This document shows positions 1 to 10,123 of a stretch of 64,000 bases of DNA, piece after piece. The position numbers were made by a program, and so were the translations under genes. Within the stretch, counting starts at the first letter, position 1. The number at the start of each line of letters is the position of its first letter. The notes below the pieces were generated by a model. That model was given only the letters and a program-made list of their open reading frames with translations, had not been told where the DNA came from and ran no database searches. This stretch comes from Lysobacteraceae bacterium NML93-0793 (GTDB lineage: Bacteria; Pseudomonadota; Gammaproteobacteria; Xanthomonadales; Xanthomonadaceae): positions 1 to 64,000 of the forward strand of contig NTJG01000014.1 of assembly GCA_002324875.1 (NCBI GenBank), given 5' to 3'.

Positions 1-1201
1 GCCACAGGCGGCGACCACGCCGGGCGAGCTCGCGCCGGTCCAGGCCGGCCAGACCCTGTCCGAGATCGCCGCGCCGCTGGCCGCCGAGGCCGGCATCACC
101 GTCAACCAGGCGATGGTGCTGCTGCTGCGGACCAACCCCGAGGCGTTCATCGGCGGCAATCTCAATCTGGTGCGCCAGGGCGCGGTGCTGCGCGTGCCGG
201 CGCGCGACCAGTGGACGGAATGCAGCGCGGCCGAGGCCAATGCGCTTGTGCGTGAGCAGGTGGGGCAGTGGCGCGAGATGCGTCGTCCCGCACCCCAGCC
301 CGATGCGATCGGCGCCGACGCGGTCGCGGCCGGCGCGCCTGCTGCGGCTGCGGCTGCGGCGCCGGGCGCCGGTGCCCAGGCCCGGCTCGAGATCACGCCG
401 CCGTCGGGCGATGCCCAGCGTGCGGGCATGCAATCCGGCATCGATGCCGGGGGTGGGGGGGACATGCTGCGGCCGGAACTGCAACAGGCCGACGAATCGA
501 TCGGCGCGCGCACTGCCGAGGTCGAAGAGCTGAAGGCGCGGCTGGCCGATCTCGAACAGCTGCAGGCGCAGCAGCAGCAGCTGATCGCGCTCAAGGACGC
601 CGAACTCGCGGCCGCGCAGCAGCGCATGGAAACCAGCAATCAGGAACAGGCCGCGTCGGCGGCATCGATTCCCTGGTTGTGGCTGGGCGTCGGCCTGCTG
701 ATCGTCGCGGCGCTGGCGTTCGTGCTCGGTCGTCGTGCCCGCACGCCGGCGGCGCTGCCCGCGCGCCGGCTCGACAGCGCCGCGCTCGCCGCCGGCATGC
801 CGGGGGGCGCGTGGTCTCCGGCTTCGGCGCCTGCGTTCGTGGCCACGCCGGCGACATCGCCGACGCCGGTCGAACCCCCGGTGCCGGCAACAGCCAGGCC
901 GACCTGGCACGCCGGACAGGGCAGCCTGCCCCCGGCTTCGCCGGCTCCGGTTGCGGTCGAGCCTGAGCTGGCGCCAGCGCCGGTCGTCGTCGACCGGAAC
1001 GCGCCGGCCGTCGCCGGACCGTCGTCGGCGGCGGTGGATCCGGTCGAGTTGCCGGTGGGCGTGGAGCGTCTGGAACTCGCACGCGCGTATCTCGATCTCG
1101 GCGATACCGACACCGCGCGCACGCTGCTGCAGGAAGTTCTCCACGGCGACGATCCCGGCGCGGCGACCGACGCGGCCCGTCTGCTGCGCACGCTGGACTG
1201 A
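1..1201 (+). CDS. fimV: FimV-family pilus-assembly/polar hub protein, C-terminal part (5' end outside window)
   Basis: The frame is open from the window edge, so the start is missing. The first visible residues form the FimV LysM-like module: after a GQTLSEIA segment comes the signature [17 protein letters not shown] and a VLRVP end (about bases 100-200). An Ala/Pro-rich linker and a Glu/Gln-rich coiled coil (about 480-650) follow, then one transmembrane segment ([19 protein letters not shown], about 675-730), a long Pro/Ala-rich cytoplasmic linker, and the conserved FimV C-terminal motif [24 protein letters not shown]. In Pseudomonas and Xanthomonas relatives FimV organises type IV pili and polar proteins through peptidoglycan binding. 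truA follows 10 bases downstream, the usual order in gammaproteobacteria. Family call is firm; exact role here is inferred. Confidence 0.9.
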   Translation, partial: PQAATTPGELAPVQAGQTLSEIAAPLAAEAGITVNQAMVLLLRTNPEAFIGGNLNLVRQGAVLRVPARDQWTECSAAEANALVREQVGQWREMRRPAPQPDAIGADAVAAGAPAAAAAAAPGAGAQARLEITPPSGDAQRAGMQSGIDAGGGGDMLRPELQQADESIGARTAEVEELKARLADLEQLQAQQQQLIALKDAELAAAQQRMETSNQEQAASAASIPWLWLGVGLLIVAALAFVLGRRARTPAALPARRLDSAALAAGMPGGAWSPASAPAFVATPATSPTPVEPPVPATARPTWHAGQGSLPPASPAPVAVEPELAPAPVVVDRNAPAVAGPSSAAVDPVELPVGVERLELARAYLDLGDTDTARTLLQEVLHGDDPGAATDAARLLRTLD

Positions 1202-1211
1202 CCGGACGGCG

Positions 1212-2000
1212 ATGCGGATTGCGCTGGGCGTCGAATACGACGGCGATGGCTTTCTCGGCTGGCAGCGCCTGAGCAAGGCGGGCGCGGGCGGGCAGGAATC
1301 GGTGCAGGCGGCGCTGGAGACCGCGCTGTCGCGCATTGCGAACCATCCGGTGGCGACGACCTGCTCGGGCCGCACCGACGCCGGCGTGCACGCGCGCTGC
1401 CAGGTGGTGCATTTCGACACCGGGGCCGAGCGCACGCCGCGCGCCTGGATGCTCGGTGCGACCACGCTGATGCCACCGCAGGTCAGCGTGCGCTGGTGCC
1501 AGACCATGCCCGACGACTTCAACGCGCGGTTCTCCGCCCGCGCCCGCCAGTACCGCTACCGCATCCTCAACCGGCAGGTGCGCCCGGCGCTGCATCGCCA
1601 GTACCTGTCCTGGGAGCTGCGTCCGCTCGACGCCGATGCGATGCACCGCGCGGCGCAGGCGTTGCTGGGCGAGCAGGATTTCTCCGCGTTCCGCACCGTG
1701 CACTGCCAGGCCCCGCACGCGCGCCGCGACCTGCAGCGGATCTCGGTGCGGCGGATCGACGACGAAGTGGTGGTCGAGGTTCAGGCGAACGCGTTCCTGC
1801 ATCACATGGTCCGCAACATCGTCGGCTCGCTGCTGGAGATCGGCGCCGGTGCGCAGCCCGAACACTGGATGGGCGAGCTGCTCGCCGGTCGCGACCGCAG
1901 CCGCGCCGGCCCGACCGCACCGGCCGCGGGCCTGGTGTTTCTGGGGCCGCTGTATCCGCCCGAGTGGGGGCTGCCGGCCGAAGTGACGTTCGCCGCATGA
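1212..2000 (+). CDS. truA: tRNA pseudouridine(38-40) synthase TruA
   Basis: The 262-residue protein has the length and layout of TruA, which isomerises uridines 38, 39 and 40 of the anticodon stem. The catalytic aspartate is D56 in the GRTDAGVHA motif. Other family landmarks are the N-terminal [24 protein letters not shown] in the middle and [17 protein letters not shown] near the C-terminus. The reading frame is open much further upstream, but the ATG at 1212 gives the normal family start, ten bases after fimV. The stop overlaps the trpF start codon (ATGA), so the two genes are probably translationally coupled. The fimV-truA-trpF order is typical of Xanthomonas and Pseudomonas relatives. Confidence 0.96.
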   Translation: MRIALGVEYDGDGFLGWQRLSKAGAGGQESVQAALETALSRIANHPVATTCSGRTDAGVHARCQVVHFDTGAERTPRAWMLGATTLMPPQVSVRWCQTMPDDFNARFSARARQYRYRILNRQVRPALHRQYLSWELRPLDADAMHRAAQALLGEQDFSAFRTVHCQAPHARRDLQRISVRRIDDEVVVEVQANAFLHHMVRNIVGSLLEIGAGAQPEHWMGELLAGRDRSRAGPTAPAAGLVFLGPLYPPEWGLPAEVTFAA

Positions 2001-2632
2001 GCGTGTCGTCGTCGCCCAGAATCAAGTTCTGCGGCCTGACCCGGCGCGAAGACATCGCGGCCGCGGTGGCGCTCGGTGTCGACTGCATCGGCTTCGTGTT
2101 CGCGGCCCGCAGCGCACGGCGGCTGGACGTCGATACGGCACGTGCACTGCGCGACGCGGTGCCGGCATCGGTGCAGCTGGTCGCGCTGATGATGGACGAC
2201 CCGGCGCCTGTCGTGGCCGAGGTGGTCGCGGCCGTCGCCCCCGACGTGCTGCAGTTCCACGGCGCCGAGCCCGACGCGTTCTGCACGGCGTTCGGCCGGC
2301 CGTACTGGAAGGCGATCGCGATGGGCGGCGATCCGGCGTCCGCACTCGCATCGCTGCCGGCCTATCCCGGGGCCTCGGCGTTCCTGTTCGACGGCCATGC
2401 CGCAGGGGAACCAGGCGGTGGCGGGCAGACCTTCGACTGGCAGGCGCTGCCGCGCACGCTGGACCGTCCGTTCTGGCTGGCGGGTGGTCTCGACGCCGGC
2501 AATGTGGCGCAGGCCGTCGCTGCGGCACGTCCAGACGGCGTCGATGTCTCCAGCGGCATCGAGCGCGCACCCGGCATCAAGGATCCTGCGCGCATGCGCG
2601 CATTCGTCGACGCGGTGCGCGGATCGCGATAG
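1997..2632 (+). CDS. trpF: Phosphoribosylanthranilate isomerase TrpF
   Basis: The 211-residue TIM-barrel enzyme catalyses the third tryptophan-pathway step, the Amadori rearrangement of phosphoribosylanthranilate to CdRP. The acid/base cysteine is C12 in KFCGLTR; the catalytic aspartate lies in the [10 protein letters not shown] segment. The phosphate-binding end shows GGLDAGNV and GVDVSSGIE, followed by the standard [14 protein letters not shown] helix. The ATG at 1997 overlaps the truA stop, and the much earlier in-frame starts inside truA are ignored. It stands alone, separated from trpBA by the regulator trpI, the split arrangement known from pseudomonads and xanthomonads. About 210 bases without a recognisable gene follow before the convergent end of trpI. 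Confidence 0.96.
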   Translation: MSVSSSPRIKFCGLTRREDIAAAVALGVDCIGFVFAARSARRLDVDTARALRDAVPASVQLVALMMDDPAPVVAEVVAAVAPDVLQFHGAEPDAFCTAFGRPYWKAIAMGGDPASALASLPAYPGASAFLFDGHAAGEPGGGGQTFDWQALPRTLDRPFWLAGGLDAGNVAQAVAAARPDGVDVSSGIERAPGIKDPARMRAFVDAVRGSR

Positions 2633-2841
2633 CGGCCGTGCATATGGGCCGGGTGCTCCGGCGCTCTCTTCTTAACGCGTCTGCGCGAGGTTGCCTGTAG
2701 ACGCCCGCGCTCGCGCGACGGGCATTGCCCGGGAACGCCCGGTCCGCGCGACCGGCCCCTGCGCGTTGAGCGGGGGCACTGGATCGGACGCGGCGCGAGC
2801 GCGTGGCGGACGTCGCATCCTCAAATTGCACGCCGACGCGC

Positions 2842-3729
2842 TCAGGCCAGCTGCGCCCGCAGCCATGCCGCCAGTGGGGCGATGCGCGCATCCGCCGCGT
2901 CCTGTCGCGTGGCCAGTACCCAGTGCGCATCGGTCTCGACGAAGCCCCAGGGTGCCAGCAGGCGACCGGCCGCGATGTCGTCGGCAACGAGTTCCTGCGG
3001 TGCGATCGCAACGCCGAGGCCGGCCGTGGCTGCTTCGAGCAGGAAGTACAGATGCTCGAAGCCGGTCGCCAGCTGCGGCACGACGCCGGCGGCACCGGCG
3101 CGCTCGGCCCAGGCCGGCCAGGCCTGGGGGCGCGACGCCGTGTGCAGCAGCGGCTCGTTCAGCAGCGCGGCGGGCGACAGCGCGGCGATGCGTGTCGCGT
3201 CCTCGAGACGTGGGCTCAGCACCGGGCCGATCCGCTCGACCGCCAGCCGCTGCACCCGCCACGTCTCCGGCCATGGGCCACTGCCGATCAGCAGGGCCGC
3301 ATCGAGCCCGGGCAGGGTCGGCGCGAATGCGCCCTCGTGCGGCGACAGATGCAGGGTGAGCGCAGGCAGTGTGCTCGCCAGCTGCGGCAGCCGGGGAATC
3401 ATCCAGCGCGCCAGCAGGCTGCCCGGACAGCCCAGTACCAGCGCGGCGTCGCCTCCGGTGCGCCGGATCGTCGTGATCGCGCTGCGCAGCTGATCGAAGG
3501 CATCGCCGGCGGCGTCACGCAGCCGCGTGCCGGCCGCGGTGAGGCGCAGGCCGCGGCCCGCACGTTCGAACAAGGGCGTGCCGACCGCCTCCTCCAGCAG
3601 CCGGACCTGACGACTCACGGCGCCGTGGGTGACGTGGAGTTCGTCGGCCGCGCGGCTGAGACTGCCCAGGCGCGCCGCGGCTTCGAAGGCGCGAAGTGCG
3701 TTGAGGGGGGGTAGGCCTGCGACGGGCAT
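2842..3729 (-). CDS. trpI: LysR-type regulator, probable TrpI activator of trpBA
   Basis: The 295-residue LysR-type regulator has an N-terminal winged helix (residues about 5-65; LSRAADELHVTHGAVSRQVRLLEE is the recognition region) and a C-terminal effector domain beginning about residue 95. The GcvA/TrpI-branch signatures PPLNALRAFEAAARLGS and PGSLLARWMIPRL are present. It is divergent from trpB with about 108 bases between start codons. In Pseudomonas the same arrangement encodes TrpI, which activates trpBA in response to indoleglycerol phosphate. The GcvA-like domain alone would not fix the function, but position plus the TGTGAG-N5-CTGACG site next to its start codon make TrpI the best call. 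Effector specificity is inferred. Confidence 0.85.
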   Translation of the reverse strand: MPVAGLPPLNALRAFEAAARLGSLSRAADELHVTHGAVSRQVRLLEEAVGTPLFERAGRGLRLTAAGTRLRDAAGDAFDQLRSAITTIRRTGGDAALVLGCPGSLLARWMIPRLPQLASTLPALTLHLSPHEGAFAPTLPGLDAALLIGSGPWPETWRVQRLAVERIGPVLSPRLEDATRIAALSPAALLNEPLLHTASRPQAWPAWAERAGAAGVVPQLATGFEHLYFLLEAATAGLGVAIAPQELVADDIAAGRLLAPWGFVETDAHWVLATRQDAADARIAPLAAWLRAQLA

Positions 3730-3730
3730 C

Positions 3731-3747
3731 TGTGAGATTTACTGACG
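3731..3747. promoter_or_regulatory. Candidate TrpI operator between trpI and trpBA
   Basis: TGTGAG (3731-3736), five bases, then CTGACG (3742-3747). As I recall, the high-affinity TrpI site of pseudomonads is TGTGAG-N5-CTGACA, so this matches at 11 of 12 specified positions. It begins two bases upstream of the trpI start codon, where it could also support autorepression. It is centred about 64 bases before the start site predicted from the trpB -10 element, the classical LysR activation distance. Binding is inferred. Confidence 0.65.
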
Positions 3748-3767
3748 GGTGGCGCAGATCTTATCGC

Positions 3768-3796
3768 TTATTCCCCGGTGACCCGTGCGCTAGAGT
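3768..3796 (+). promoter_or_regulatory. Candidate trpBA promoter
   Basis: TAGAGT at 3791-3796 could be a -10 element, with TTATTC at 3768-3773 seventeen bases upstream as a poor -35. A weak promoter needing an activator fits LysR control. The elements are too degenerate to be sure. Confidence 0.35.
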
Positions 3797-3837
3797 GCAG
3801 GTCACTTCTTCCCCACGACGCGCTGCCGTCGACCGCC

Positions 3838-5055
<1,218 letters not shown>

Positions 5056-5126
5056 GTGCGCATGCCGATTCCGACACGCCGCTGCCCGACGCGTCAGTCC
5101 CGGGCACCGGATCGCCACGGACCGCC

Positions 5127-5933
5127 ATGAACCGCATCGACGCCCGTTTCGCAGCGCTCAAAGAGACCGGCCGCAAGGCCCTGATCCCGTTCTTCACCGC
5201 CGGCGATCCCTCTCTGGAGGCCACGGTGCCGGTGATGCATGCACTGGTCACGGCCGGCGCCGATGTCATCGAGCTCGGCGTGCCGTTCTCCGATCCGATG
5301 GCCGACGGCCCGACGATCCAGCGCAGCTCCGAGCGCGCGCTGTGGCGGGGTGCGGGCATGACCTACGTGCTCGACGCGGTGCGCACATTCCGGGCTCGCG
5401 ACGAGGCCACGCCGGTCGTGCTGATGGGCTATCTCAATCCGATCGACATCCGCGGCGCGGATACCTTCGCCCGGCAGGCCGCTGCAGCCGGCGTCGATGG
5501 CGTGCTGCTGGTCGACCTGCCGCCCGAGGAGGCAGGCGATTTCCGCGTGGCGTTCGACGCGGCCGGCATCGCGCTGGTGCTGCTGGCCTCGCCGACGACG
5601 ACAGACGCGCGGATCGAAGCGCTGTGCGCCGGTGCGCAGGGCTATCTGTACTACGTCAGCTTCGCCGGCGTGACCGGCGCCGCCGACCGGCTCGACACCG
5701 CCGAGGCGTCGGCCCGCCTGCGCACGATCCGCGCCGCCAGCCGGGCGCCGGTCGTGGCCGGCTTCGGGATCCGTGATGCCGCGAGCGCCGCGGCGATGGC
5801 GGTCGATGCGGACGGCGTGGTGGTGGGCAGCGCGCTGGTCGATGCGCTCGATGGCGCGACGTCGGCCGAGGCCGCCGCAACGCGGGCGCAGGCCTTTCTG
5901 GCGCCGCTGCGGGCCGCCCTCGACGCCGGCTGA
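5127..5933 (+). CDS. trpA: Tryptophan synthase alpha subunit
   Basis: The 268-residue TIM barrel splits indoleglycerol phosphate to indole and glyceraldehyde 3-phosphate. Catalytic E49 ([11 protein letters not shown]) and D60 (PMADGPT) sit at the canonical positions, and the phosphate-binding [13 protein letters not shown] and VVAGFGIRD loops are present. The ATG at 5127 gives the normal [11 protein letters not shown] start. A GTG at 5052 overlaps the trpB stop in the same frame and would give 25 more low-complexity residues with tight coupling; it cannot be excluded but no family member I know needs it. The gene is the second in trpBA. Confidence 0.96.
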   Translation: MNRIDARFAALKETGRKALIPFFTAGDPSLEATVPVMHALVTAGADVIELGVPFSDPMADGPTIQRSSERALWRGAGMTYVLDAVRTFRARDEATPVVLMGYLNPIDIRGADTFARQAAAAGVDGVLLVDLPPEEAGDFRVAFDAAGIALVLLASPTTTDARIEALCAGAQGYLYYVSFAGVTGAADRLDTAEASARLRTIRAASRAPVVAGFGIRDAASAAAMAVDADGVVVGSALVDALDGATSAEAAATRAQAFLAPLRAALDAG

Positions 5934-5975
5934 CTGCGGGCCACCGGGCACGCCGGGCGGCCCCCGGCGGTCGGT

Positions 5976-5981
5976 TACACT
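5976..5981 (+). promoter_or_regulatory. Possible -10 element of the accD-glmM promoter
   Basis: TACACT lies about 45 bases before the accD start in the GC-rich trpA-accD gap. TACACT followed by a short pyrimidine/GC tract also occurs upstream of rpsO in this window. No convincing -35 is visible, so this is tentative. Confidence 0.3.
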
Positions 5982-6027
5982 TCCGCGCTTCACGGCCCCG
6001 TACCGGCCGTCGGGAGAAGACACGCCC

Positions 6028-6903
6028 ATGTCCTGGTTGCAGAAAATCATGCCGCCGCGCATCCGTACCGATGCCGCCGCGGTCAAGAAGCGCAGCGTCC
6101 CGGAGGGGCTCTGGGAGAAGTGCGAGCGCTGCAGCACCGTCCTCTACGGGCCGGAGCTGGAAGAGAACCTCGAGGTCTGCCCGAAGTGCGCCTTCCACCG
6201 GCCGATCCGCGCCCGGGCGCGGCTGAAGACGTTCCTGGACGCCGGTTCGGGCCGCGAGATCGCCGGCGAGCTCGGCCCCACCGACGTGCTGAAGTTCAAG
6301 GACCAGAAGAAGTATTCCGAGCGCATCAAGGCCGCGCAGCGTGCCACCGGCGAGCGGGATGCGCTGGTCGTCATGGAAGGCCTGCTGAAAGCGCGTCCCA
6401 TCGTCGCCTCGGCCTTCGATTTCGCCTACATGGGCGGCTCGATGGGCTCGGTGGTCGGTGAGCGCTTCACCCGCGGCGCCGAGCGCGCGCTGGAGATCGG
6501 CAGCCCGTTCGTGAACTTCTCCGCAAGCGGCGGCGCGCGCATGCAGGAAAGCCTGTTCTCGCTGATGCAGATGGGCAAGACCTCGGCCGCGCTCGGCCGC
6601 CTGCGCGCCGCGGGCCTGCCCTACATCTCGGTGATGACCCATCCCACGACGGGCGGCGTCTCGGCCTCGTTCGCAATGCTCGGCGACATCAACATCGCCG
6701 AGCCCGAGGCGCTGATCGGCTTCGCCGGTCCGCGCGTGATCGAGCAGACCGTGCGCGAGACGCTGCCTGAAGGCTTCCAGCGCAGCGAGTTCCTGCTCGA
6801 ACACGGCGCGATCGACCAGATCTGCGACCGCCGCGAACTGCGCGACCGCATCGCGCGGCTGCTGGCGATGATGATGCGCCAGCCGGCGACGGACGCCGCA
6901 TGA
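6028..6903 (+). CDS. accD: Acetyl-CoA carboxylase carboxyltransferase subunit beta
   Basis: The 291-residue zinc-containing half of the carboxyltransferase transfers the carboxyl group from biotin to acetyl-CoA, making malonyl-CoA for fatty-acid synthesis with AccA. The zinc ribbon is C32/C35 and C51/C54. The crotonase-like core follows, with [18 protein letters not shown] and the [11 protein letters not shown] oxyanion region, then [18 protein letters not shown]. The ATG at 6028 has a GGGAGAAG ribosome-binding site. trpBA-accD is a common gammaproteobacterial order, usually followed by folC; here glmM follows instead, overlapping the accD stop by four bases. Confidence 0.96.
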   Translation: MSWLQKIMPPRIRTDAAAVKKRSVPEGLWEKCERCSTVLYGPELEENLEVCPKCAFHRPIRARARLKTFLDAGSGREIAGELGPTDVLKFKDQKKYSERIKAAQRATGERDALVVMEGLLKARPIVASAFDFAYMGGSMGSVVGERFTRGAERALEIGSPFVNFSASGGARMQESLFSLMQMGKTSAALGRLRAAGLPYISVMTHPTTGGVSASFAMLGDINIAEPEALIGFAGPRVIEQTVRETLPEGFQRSEFLLEHGAIDQICDRRELRDRIARLLAMMMRQPATDAA

Positions 6904-8249
6904 GCCGGAAATATTTCGGTACCGACGGCATCCGCGGGCGGGTCGGCGAGGGCGCGATCTCGGCCGACTTCGTGTTGCGTCTCGGCAACGCCTACGGCCA
7001 CTCGCTGCGCACGCGCGGCGGCGACTGGCGCCGTCCGCAGGTGCTGATCGGCAAGGACACGCGGATCTCGAACTACATGTTCGAGGCCGCGCTCGAGGCC
7101 GGTCTGGTCGCGGCCGGAGTCGACGTGCAGCTGATGGGGCCGATGCCGACGCCCGCGGTCGCGCATCTGACCCGCTCGCTCGGCGCCGACGGCGGCATCG
7201 TCATTTCCGCCTCGCACAATCCGCACCACGACAACGGCATCAAGTTCTTCAGTGCGCAGGGCGAGAAGCTCGACGACGCCACCGAGCTCGCGATCGAAGC
7301 CGCGCTCGAGCAGCCGTTCCGCACGGTCGCGTCGGAGAAGCTCGGCAAGGCCGTGCGCACGCGCGACGCGGTCGGCCGCTACGTCGAGGCCTGCAAGGCC
7401 TCGGTGCCGCGTGGATTCGATCTCGACGGCATGCGCATCGTCGTCGACTGCGCGAACGGGGCGACCTACCAGGTCGGCCCGATCGTGCTGCGCGAGCTCG
7501 GCGCCCAGGTCGAGGTCATCGGCGCGGAGCCCAACGGCGTCAACATCAACGACGGTGTCGGCTCCACGCATCCCGAGCACCTGTCCGAGCGCGTCAGCCG
7601 CAGCGGCGCGAACCTCGGCATCGCGTTCGACGGTGACGGCGACCGTGTGCTGTTCGTCGACGCCAATGGCACCGTGCGCGACGGTGACGACCTGCTGTAC
7701 GTGCTCGCGCGCGACTGGCAGCAGTCGGGTCGCCTGCAGGGCCCTGTCGTCGGCACGCTGATGAGCAACTACGGTCTGGAGCGTGCGTTCGGCGAGGCCG
7801 GCATCGGCTTCATGCGCGCCAAGGTCGGCGACCGCTACGTGCACCAGATGCTGCTCGAACACGACGGCATCCTCGGCGGCGAGACATCGGGCCATCTGCT
7901 GTGCCTGGACCGGGCGACCACCGGCGACGGCATCATCAGTGCGCTGCAGGTGCTGGAAGTGCTGCGCCGGCGTGGCGTGTCGCTGCAGGACGCGCTGCAC
8001 GGCTTCGGCAAGGTGCCGCAGAAGACGATCAACGTGCGCTACGCGGGCGGCGCGAAGCCGGCCGACGCGCCCGCGGTGCAGACCGCACTGGCGCAGGCCC
8101 AGGCGGCGGTGCAGGGCCGGGGGCGCGCGTTCCTGCGCCCGTCGGGCACCGAGCCCGTGGTCCGCGTCACGGTGGAGGCCGACGACGCGGCACTGATGCA
8201 ATCCACCCTCGACCAGCTGGCCGACGCCGTGCGCGCGGCCGCGGCCTGA
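6900..8249 (+). CDS. glmM: Phosphoglucosamine mutase
   Basis: The 449-residue enzyme interconverts glucosamine 6- and 1-phosphate on the way to UDP-GlcNAc for peptidoglycan and LPS. It begins with the diagnostic [18 protein letters not shown]. The phosphorylated serine is S105 in [17 protein letters not shown]. The magnesium loop is [10 protein letters not shown], the sugar-binding loop GGETSGHLL, and the C-terminal phosphate loop [14 protein letters not shown]. The start overlaps the accD stop as ATGA. In many gammaproteobacteria glmM sits just before tpiA-secG; here the oxygenase, DUF481 and SDR genes lie between them, so this may be an interrupted ancestral cluster. Confidence 0.96.
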   Translation: MSRKYFGTDGIRGRVGEGAISADFVLRLGNAYGHSLRTRGGDWRRPQVLIGKDTRISNYMFEAALEAGLVAAGVDVQLMGPMPTPAVAHLTRSLGADGGIVISASHNPHHDNGIKFFSAQGEKLDDATELAIEAALEQPFRTVASEKLGKAVRTRDAVGRYVEACKASVPRGFDLDGMRIVVDCANGATYQVGPIVLRELGAQVEVIGAEPNGVNINDGVGSTHPEHLSERVSRSGANLGIAFDGDGDRVLFVDANGTVRDGDDLLYVLARDWQQSGRLQGPVVGTLMSNYGLERAFGEAGIGFMRAKVGDRYVHQMLLEHDGILGGETSGHLLCLDRATTGDGIISALQVLEVLRRRGVSLQDALHGFGKVPQKTINVRYAGGAKPADAPAVQTALAQAQAAVQGRGRAFLRPSGTEPVVRVTVEADDAALMQSTLDQLADAVRAAAA

Positions 8250-8264
8250 CTCCAGGACTTTCCC

Positions 8265-9203
8265 ATGACCGCCCGTATCCCGACCCTCGACATCCGCCGC
8301 TTCGACACTGACCGCGAGGCCTTCGTCGCCGAACTCGGCGCCGCCTATCGCGAGTGGGGCTTCGCCGGCATCAACGGCCACGGCATTCCGCAGTCGCAGA
8401 TCGACGGTGCCTACGATGTCTTCAAGGCGTTCTTCGCGTTGCCCGAAGACGTCAAGAAGCAGTACCACGTGCCGGGCGGTGGCGGCGCGCGCGGCTACAC
8501 CGCGTTCGGCGTGGAGACCGCGAAGGGCGCCCAGCACTTCGACCTCAAGGAGTTCTGGCACATCGGCCGCGAGATTCCGGACGATTCGAAGTATCGCGAG
8601 GTGATGCCGCCGAACCTGTGGCCGACCGAAGTGCCCGGCTTCCGCGAGCACGGCTACGGCCTGTACCAGACGCTCGACGCGCTCGGTTCGAAGGTGCTGT
8701 CGGCGCTGGCGCTGCACATCGGTCTGCCGGAGGACTACTTCGTCGACAAGACCGACTACGGCAACTCGATCCTGCGTCCGATCCACTATCCGCCGATCAC
8801 CGCCGACGACATTCCCAATGTCCGCGCCGGCGCGCACGAGGACATCAACCTGATCACGCTGCTGGTCGGTGCGAGCGCAGCGGGCCTGGAAGTGAAGTCG
8901 CGCGATGGCGAGTGGGTGCCCTTCACGTCGGACGCCGACACCATCGTCGTCAACATCGGCGACATGCTGCAGCGGTTGACCAACCACGTGTACCCGTCGA
9001 CCACGCACCGCGTGACCAACCCGCCGGGCGAGCAGGCGCGCAAGCCGCGCTATTCGGTGCCGTTCTTCCTGCACCCGAATCCGGATTTCGTCATCGATGT
9101 GCTGCCCTCGACGGTGACGGCCGACAACCCGAGCCGGTATCCCGAGCCGATCACGGCGCAGGGCTATCTGGAAGAGCGGCTGCGCGAGATCAAGCTGAAG
9201 TAA
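8265..9203 (+). CDS. Iron/2-oxoglutarate-dependent oxygenase, isopenicillin N synthase-like family
   Basis: The 312-residue protein has both parts of this superfamily: the N-terminal DIOX_N region (WGFAGINGHGI, residues about 31-41; YHVPGGGGARGYTAFG about 67-82) and the double-stranded beta-helix. The iron ligands are H191, D193 (AGAHEDINLITLLVG) and H248 (PSTTHRV); the 2-oxoglutarate arginine is in RYS, R262/S264. Relatives in Proteobacteria are annotated as isopenicillin N synthase-like oxygenases or ethylene-forming-enzyme homologues, usually with unknown substrate. It is 15 bases downstream of glmM and is followed by a hairpin terminator, so it may be the last gene of the accD-glmM transcript. 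No substrate can be assigned. Confidence 0.88.
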   Translation: MTARIPTLDIRRFDTDREAFVAELGAAYREWGFAGINGHGIPQSQIDGAYDVFKAFFALPEDVKKQYHVPGGGGARGYTAFGVETAKGAQHFDLKEFWHIGREIPDDSKYREVMPPNLWPTEVPGFREHGYGLYQTLDALGSKVLSALALHIGLPEDYFVDKTDYGNSILRPIHYPPITADDIPNVRAGAHEDINLITLLVGASAAGLEVKSRDGEWVPFTSDADTIVVNIGDMLQRLTNHVYPSTTHRVTNPPGEQARKPRYSVPFFLHPNPDFVIDVLPSTVTADNPSRYPEPITAQGYLEERLREIKLK

Positions 9204-9234
9204 CGGGATTCGGGTTTGGGGATCGGGGATTCGG
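9204..9234 (+). repeat. Short GGGATTCGG-type repeat tract
   Basis: Directly after the oxygenase stop come three degenerate copies of GGGATTCGGG/GGGGATCGGG. Such tracts are common in intergenic DNA of xanthomonads, and a related inverted set lies between infB and rbfA in this window. Confidence 0.5.
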
Positions 9235-9257
9235 AACGGCGCCCTGGGGCGCCGTTT
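9235..9257 (+). terminator. Hairpin terminator after the oxygenase gene
   Basis: AACGGCGCC, loop CTGG, then GGCGCCGTT form a perfect 9-bp stem followed by TTTCCGG. The T run is short, so termination may be partial. Confidence 0.55.
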
Positions 9258-9307
9258 CCGGTTCTGCGCGGGGGAAGGCGCTGCGTTCCCGATCCGGTGC
9301 CGGGGCC

Positions 9308-10027
9308 TCAGAACCCGTAGACGATGTTCACGGTGGTCAGGGTGTCGGTGCGCCGCGTGTCCTCGCTGCGCTCGGTGTTGTGGCGCAATTCGAAGCCCGC
9401 CTTCAGCGCCAGGGCGTCGGTCATCGAGACCTGCAGGCCCAGCTCGTTGCGGATGAAGGTGTTCTCGTCGCCGGCTTCGACCAGCAGGGTGTCGTAGAGC
9501 GTCGTGGTCGCGGTGAGCTGATGGCGGAACTCCATGCCGCCGCGCACGATCCCGCCGTTGTCGTGATCGCGTACGCCCTGCGCCTTCGACCAGCGGTAGC
9601 CGGGGCCGATCTCGAACGTCAGTTGCGTGGTATCGCTGTCGATGGCCTCGAGCCCGTAGCCGACCGAGACCGTCCACTGGTACTCGGTCGCGGCGAAGCG
9701 GTCGCGTTCGTTGCGCGCGGAGCCGAACACGCGACTGCGCGCGCCGAGCCGACGGCCGCTCGAGCCGTAGAGCTCGTATCGACGCGCGGTCTCCAGATCG
9801 TCGCTCTCGCCATGCAGGAACGCCGCGCGCGCCGCGTGCTTCCAGAGCACGTCCTCCTTCGCCAACGCCATCTTGGCGACGACGGTCTGACTGTCGGTAT
9901 TGCCCTTCGAGATCGCCACGCCCAGCTCGCCGGTGCCGCTCCAGCCGTCGTCCGGGTCGGGCAGGGCGAGGACGGGCAGCGACGCGAACGCCAGCAATAC
10001 GGCGGCGGCAGACACGGTGAAACGCAT
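9308..10027 (-). CDS. DUF481 (YdiY-like) outer-membrane beta-barrel protein
   Basis: The 239-residue protein starts with a signal peptide (MRFTVSAAAVLLAFASLPVLA, cleavage expected near residue 21). It continues with a DUF481-type pattern: GWSGTGELGVAISKGNTDSQTV, alternating amphipathic strands and a C-terminal aromatic residue (TVNIVYGF), the usual outer-membrane barrel signature. The frame is open to 10084, but that extension runs through the terminator of the upstream SDR gene and the signal peptide would then be internal, so the ATG at 10027 is chosen. The physiological role of DUF481/YdiY proteins is unknown. It is convergent with the oxygenase gene. Confidence 0.82.
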   Translation of the reverse strand: MRFTVSAAAVLLAFASLPVLALPDPDDGWSGTGELGVAISKGNTDSQTVVAKMALAKEDVLWKHAARAAFLHGESDDLETARRYELYGSSGRRLGARSRVFGSARNERDRFAATEYQWTVSVGYGLEAIDSDTTQLTFEIGPGYRWSKAQGVRDHDNGGIVRGGMEFRHQLTATTTLYDTLLVEAGDENTFIRNELGLQVSMTDALALKAGFELRHNTERSEDTRRTDTLTTVNIVYGF

Positions 10028-10050
10028 GGGCACTCCTGGAATCCGGGCAC

Positions 10051-10074
10051 AAAAAAACCGGCTATACGCCGGCT
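10051..10074 (-). terminator. Terminator downstream of the SDR gene
   Basis: Read on the minus strand, CCGGC-GTATA-GCCGG (extended by A-T and G-T pairs) is followed directly by seven T residues. It closes the SDR transcript, separating it from the DUF481 gene. Confidence 0.7.
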
Positions 10075-10123
10075 GGGTGGGCATTGTGCCGTCGGTACGC
10101 GGCGGGGGCCAGCGCGATGCGCG

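Noticed and set aside
6621-10052. Very long open frame on the minus strand across accD, glmM and the oxygenase
   Set aside because: It is an artefact of strong third-position GC bias in real plus-strand genes; the amino-acid composition is Arg/His/Ala-rich and no family is recognisable except the DUF481 gene, which uses another frame.
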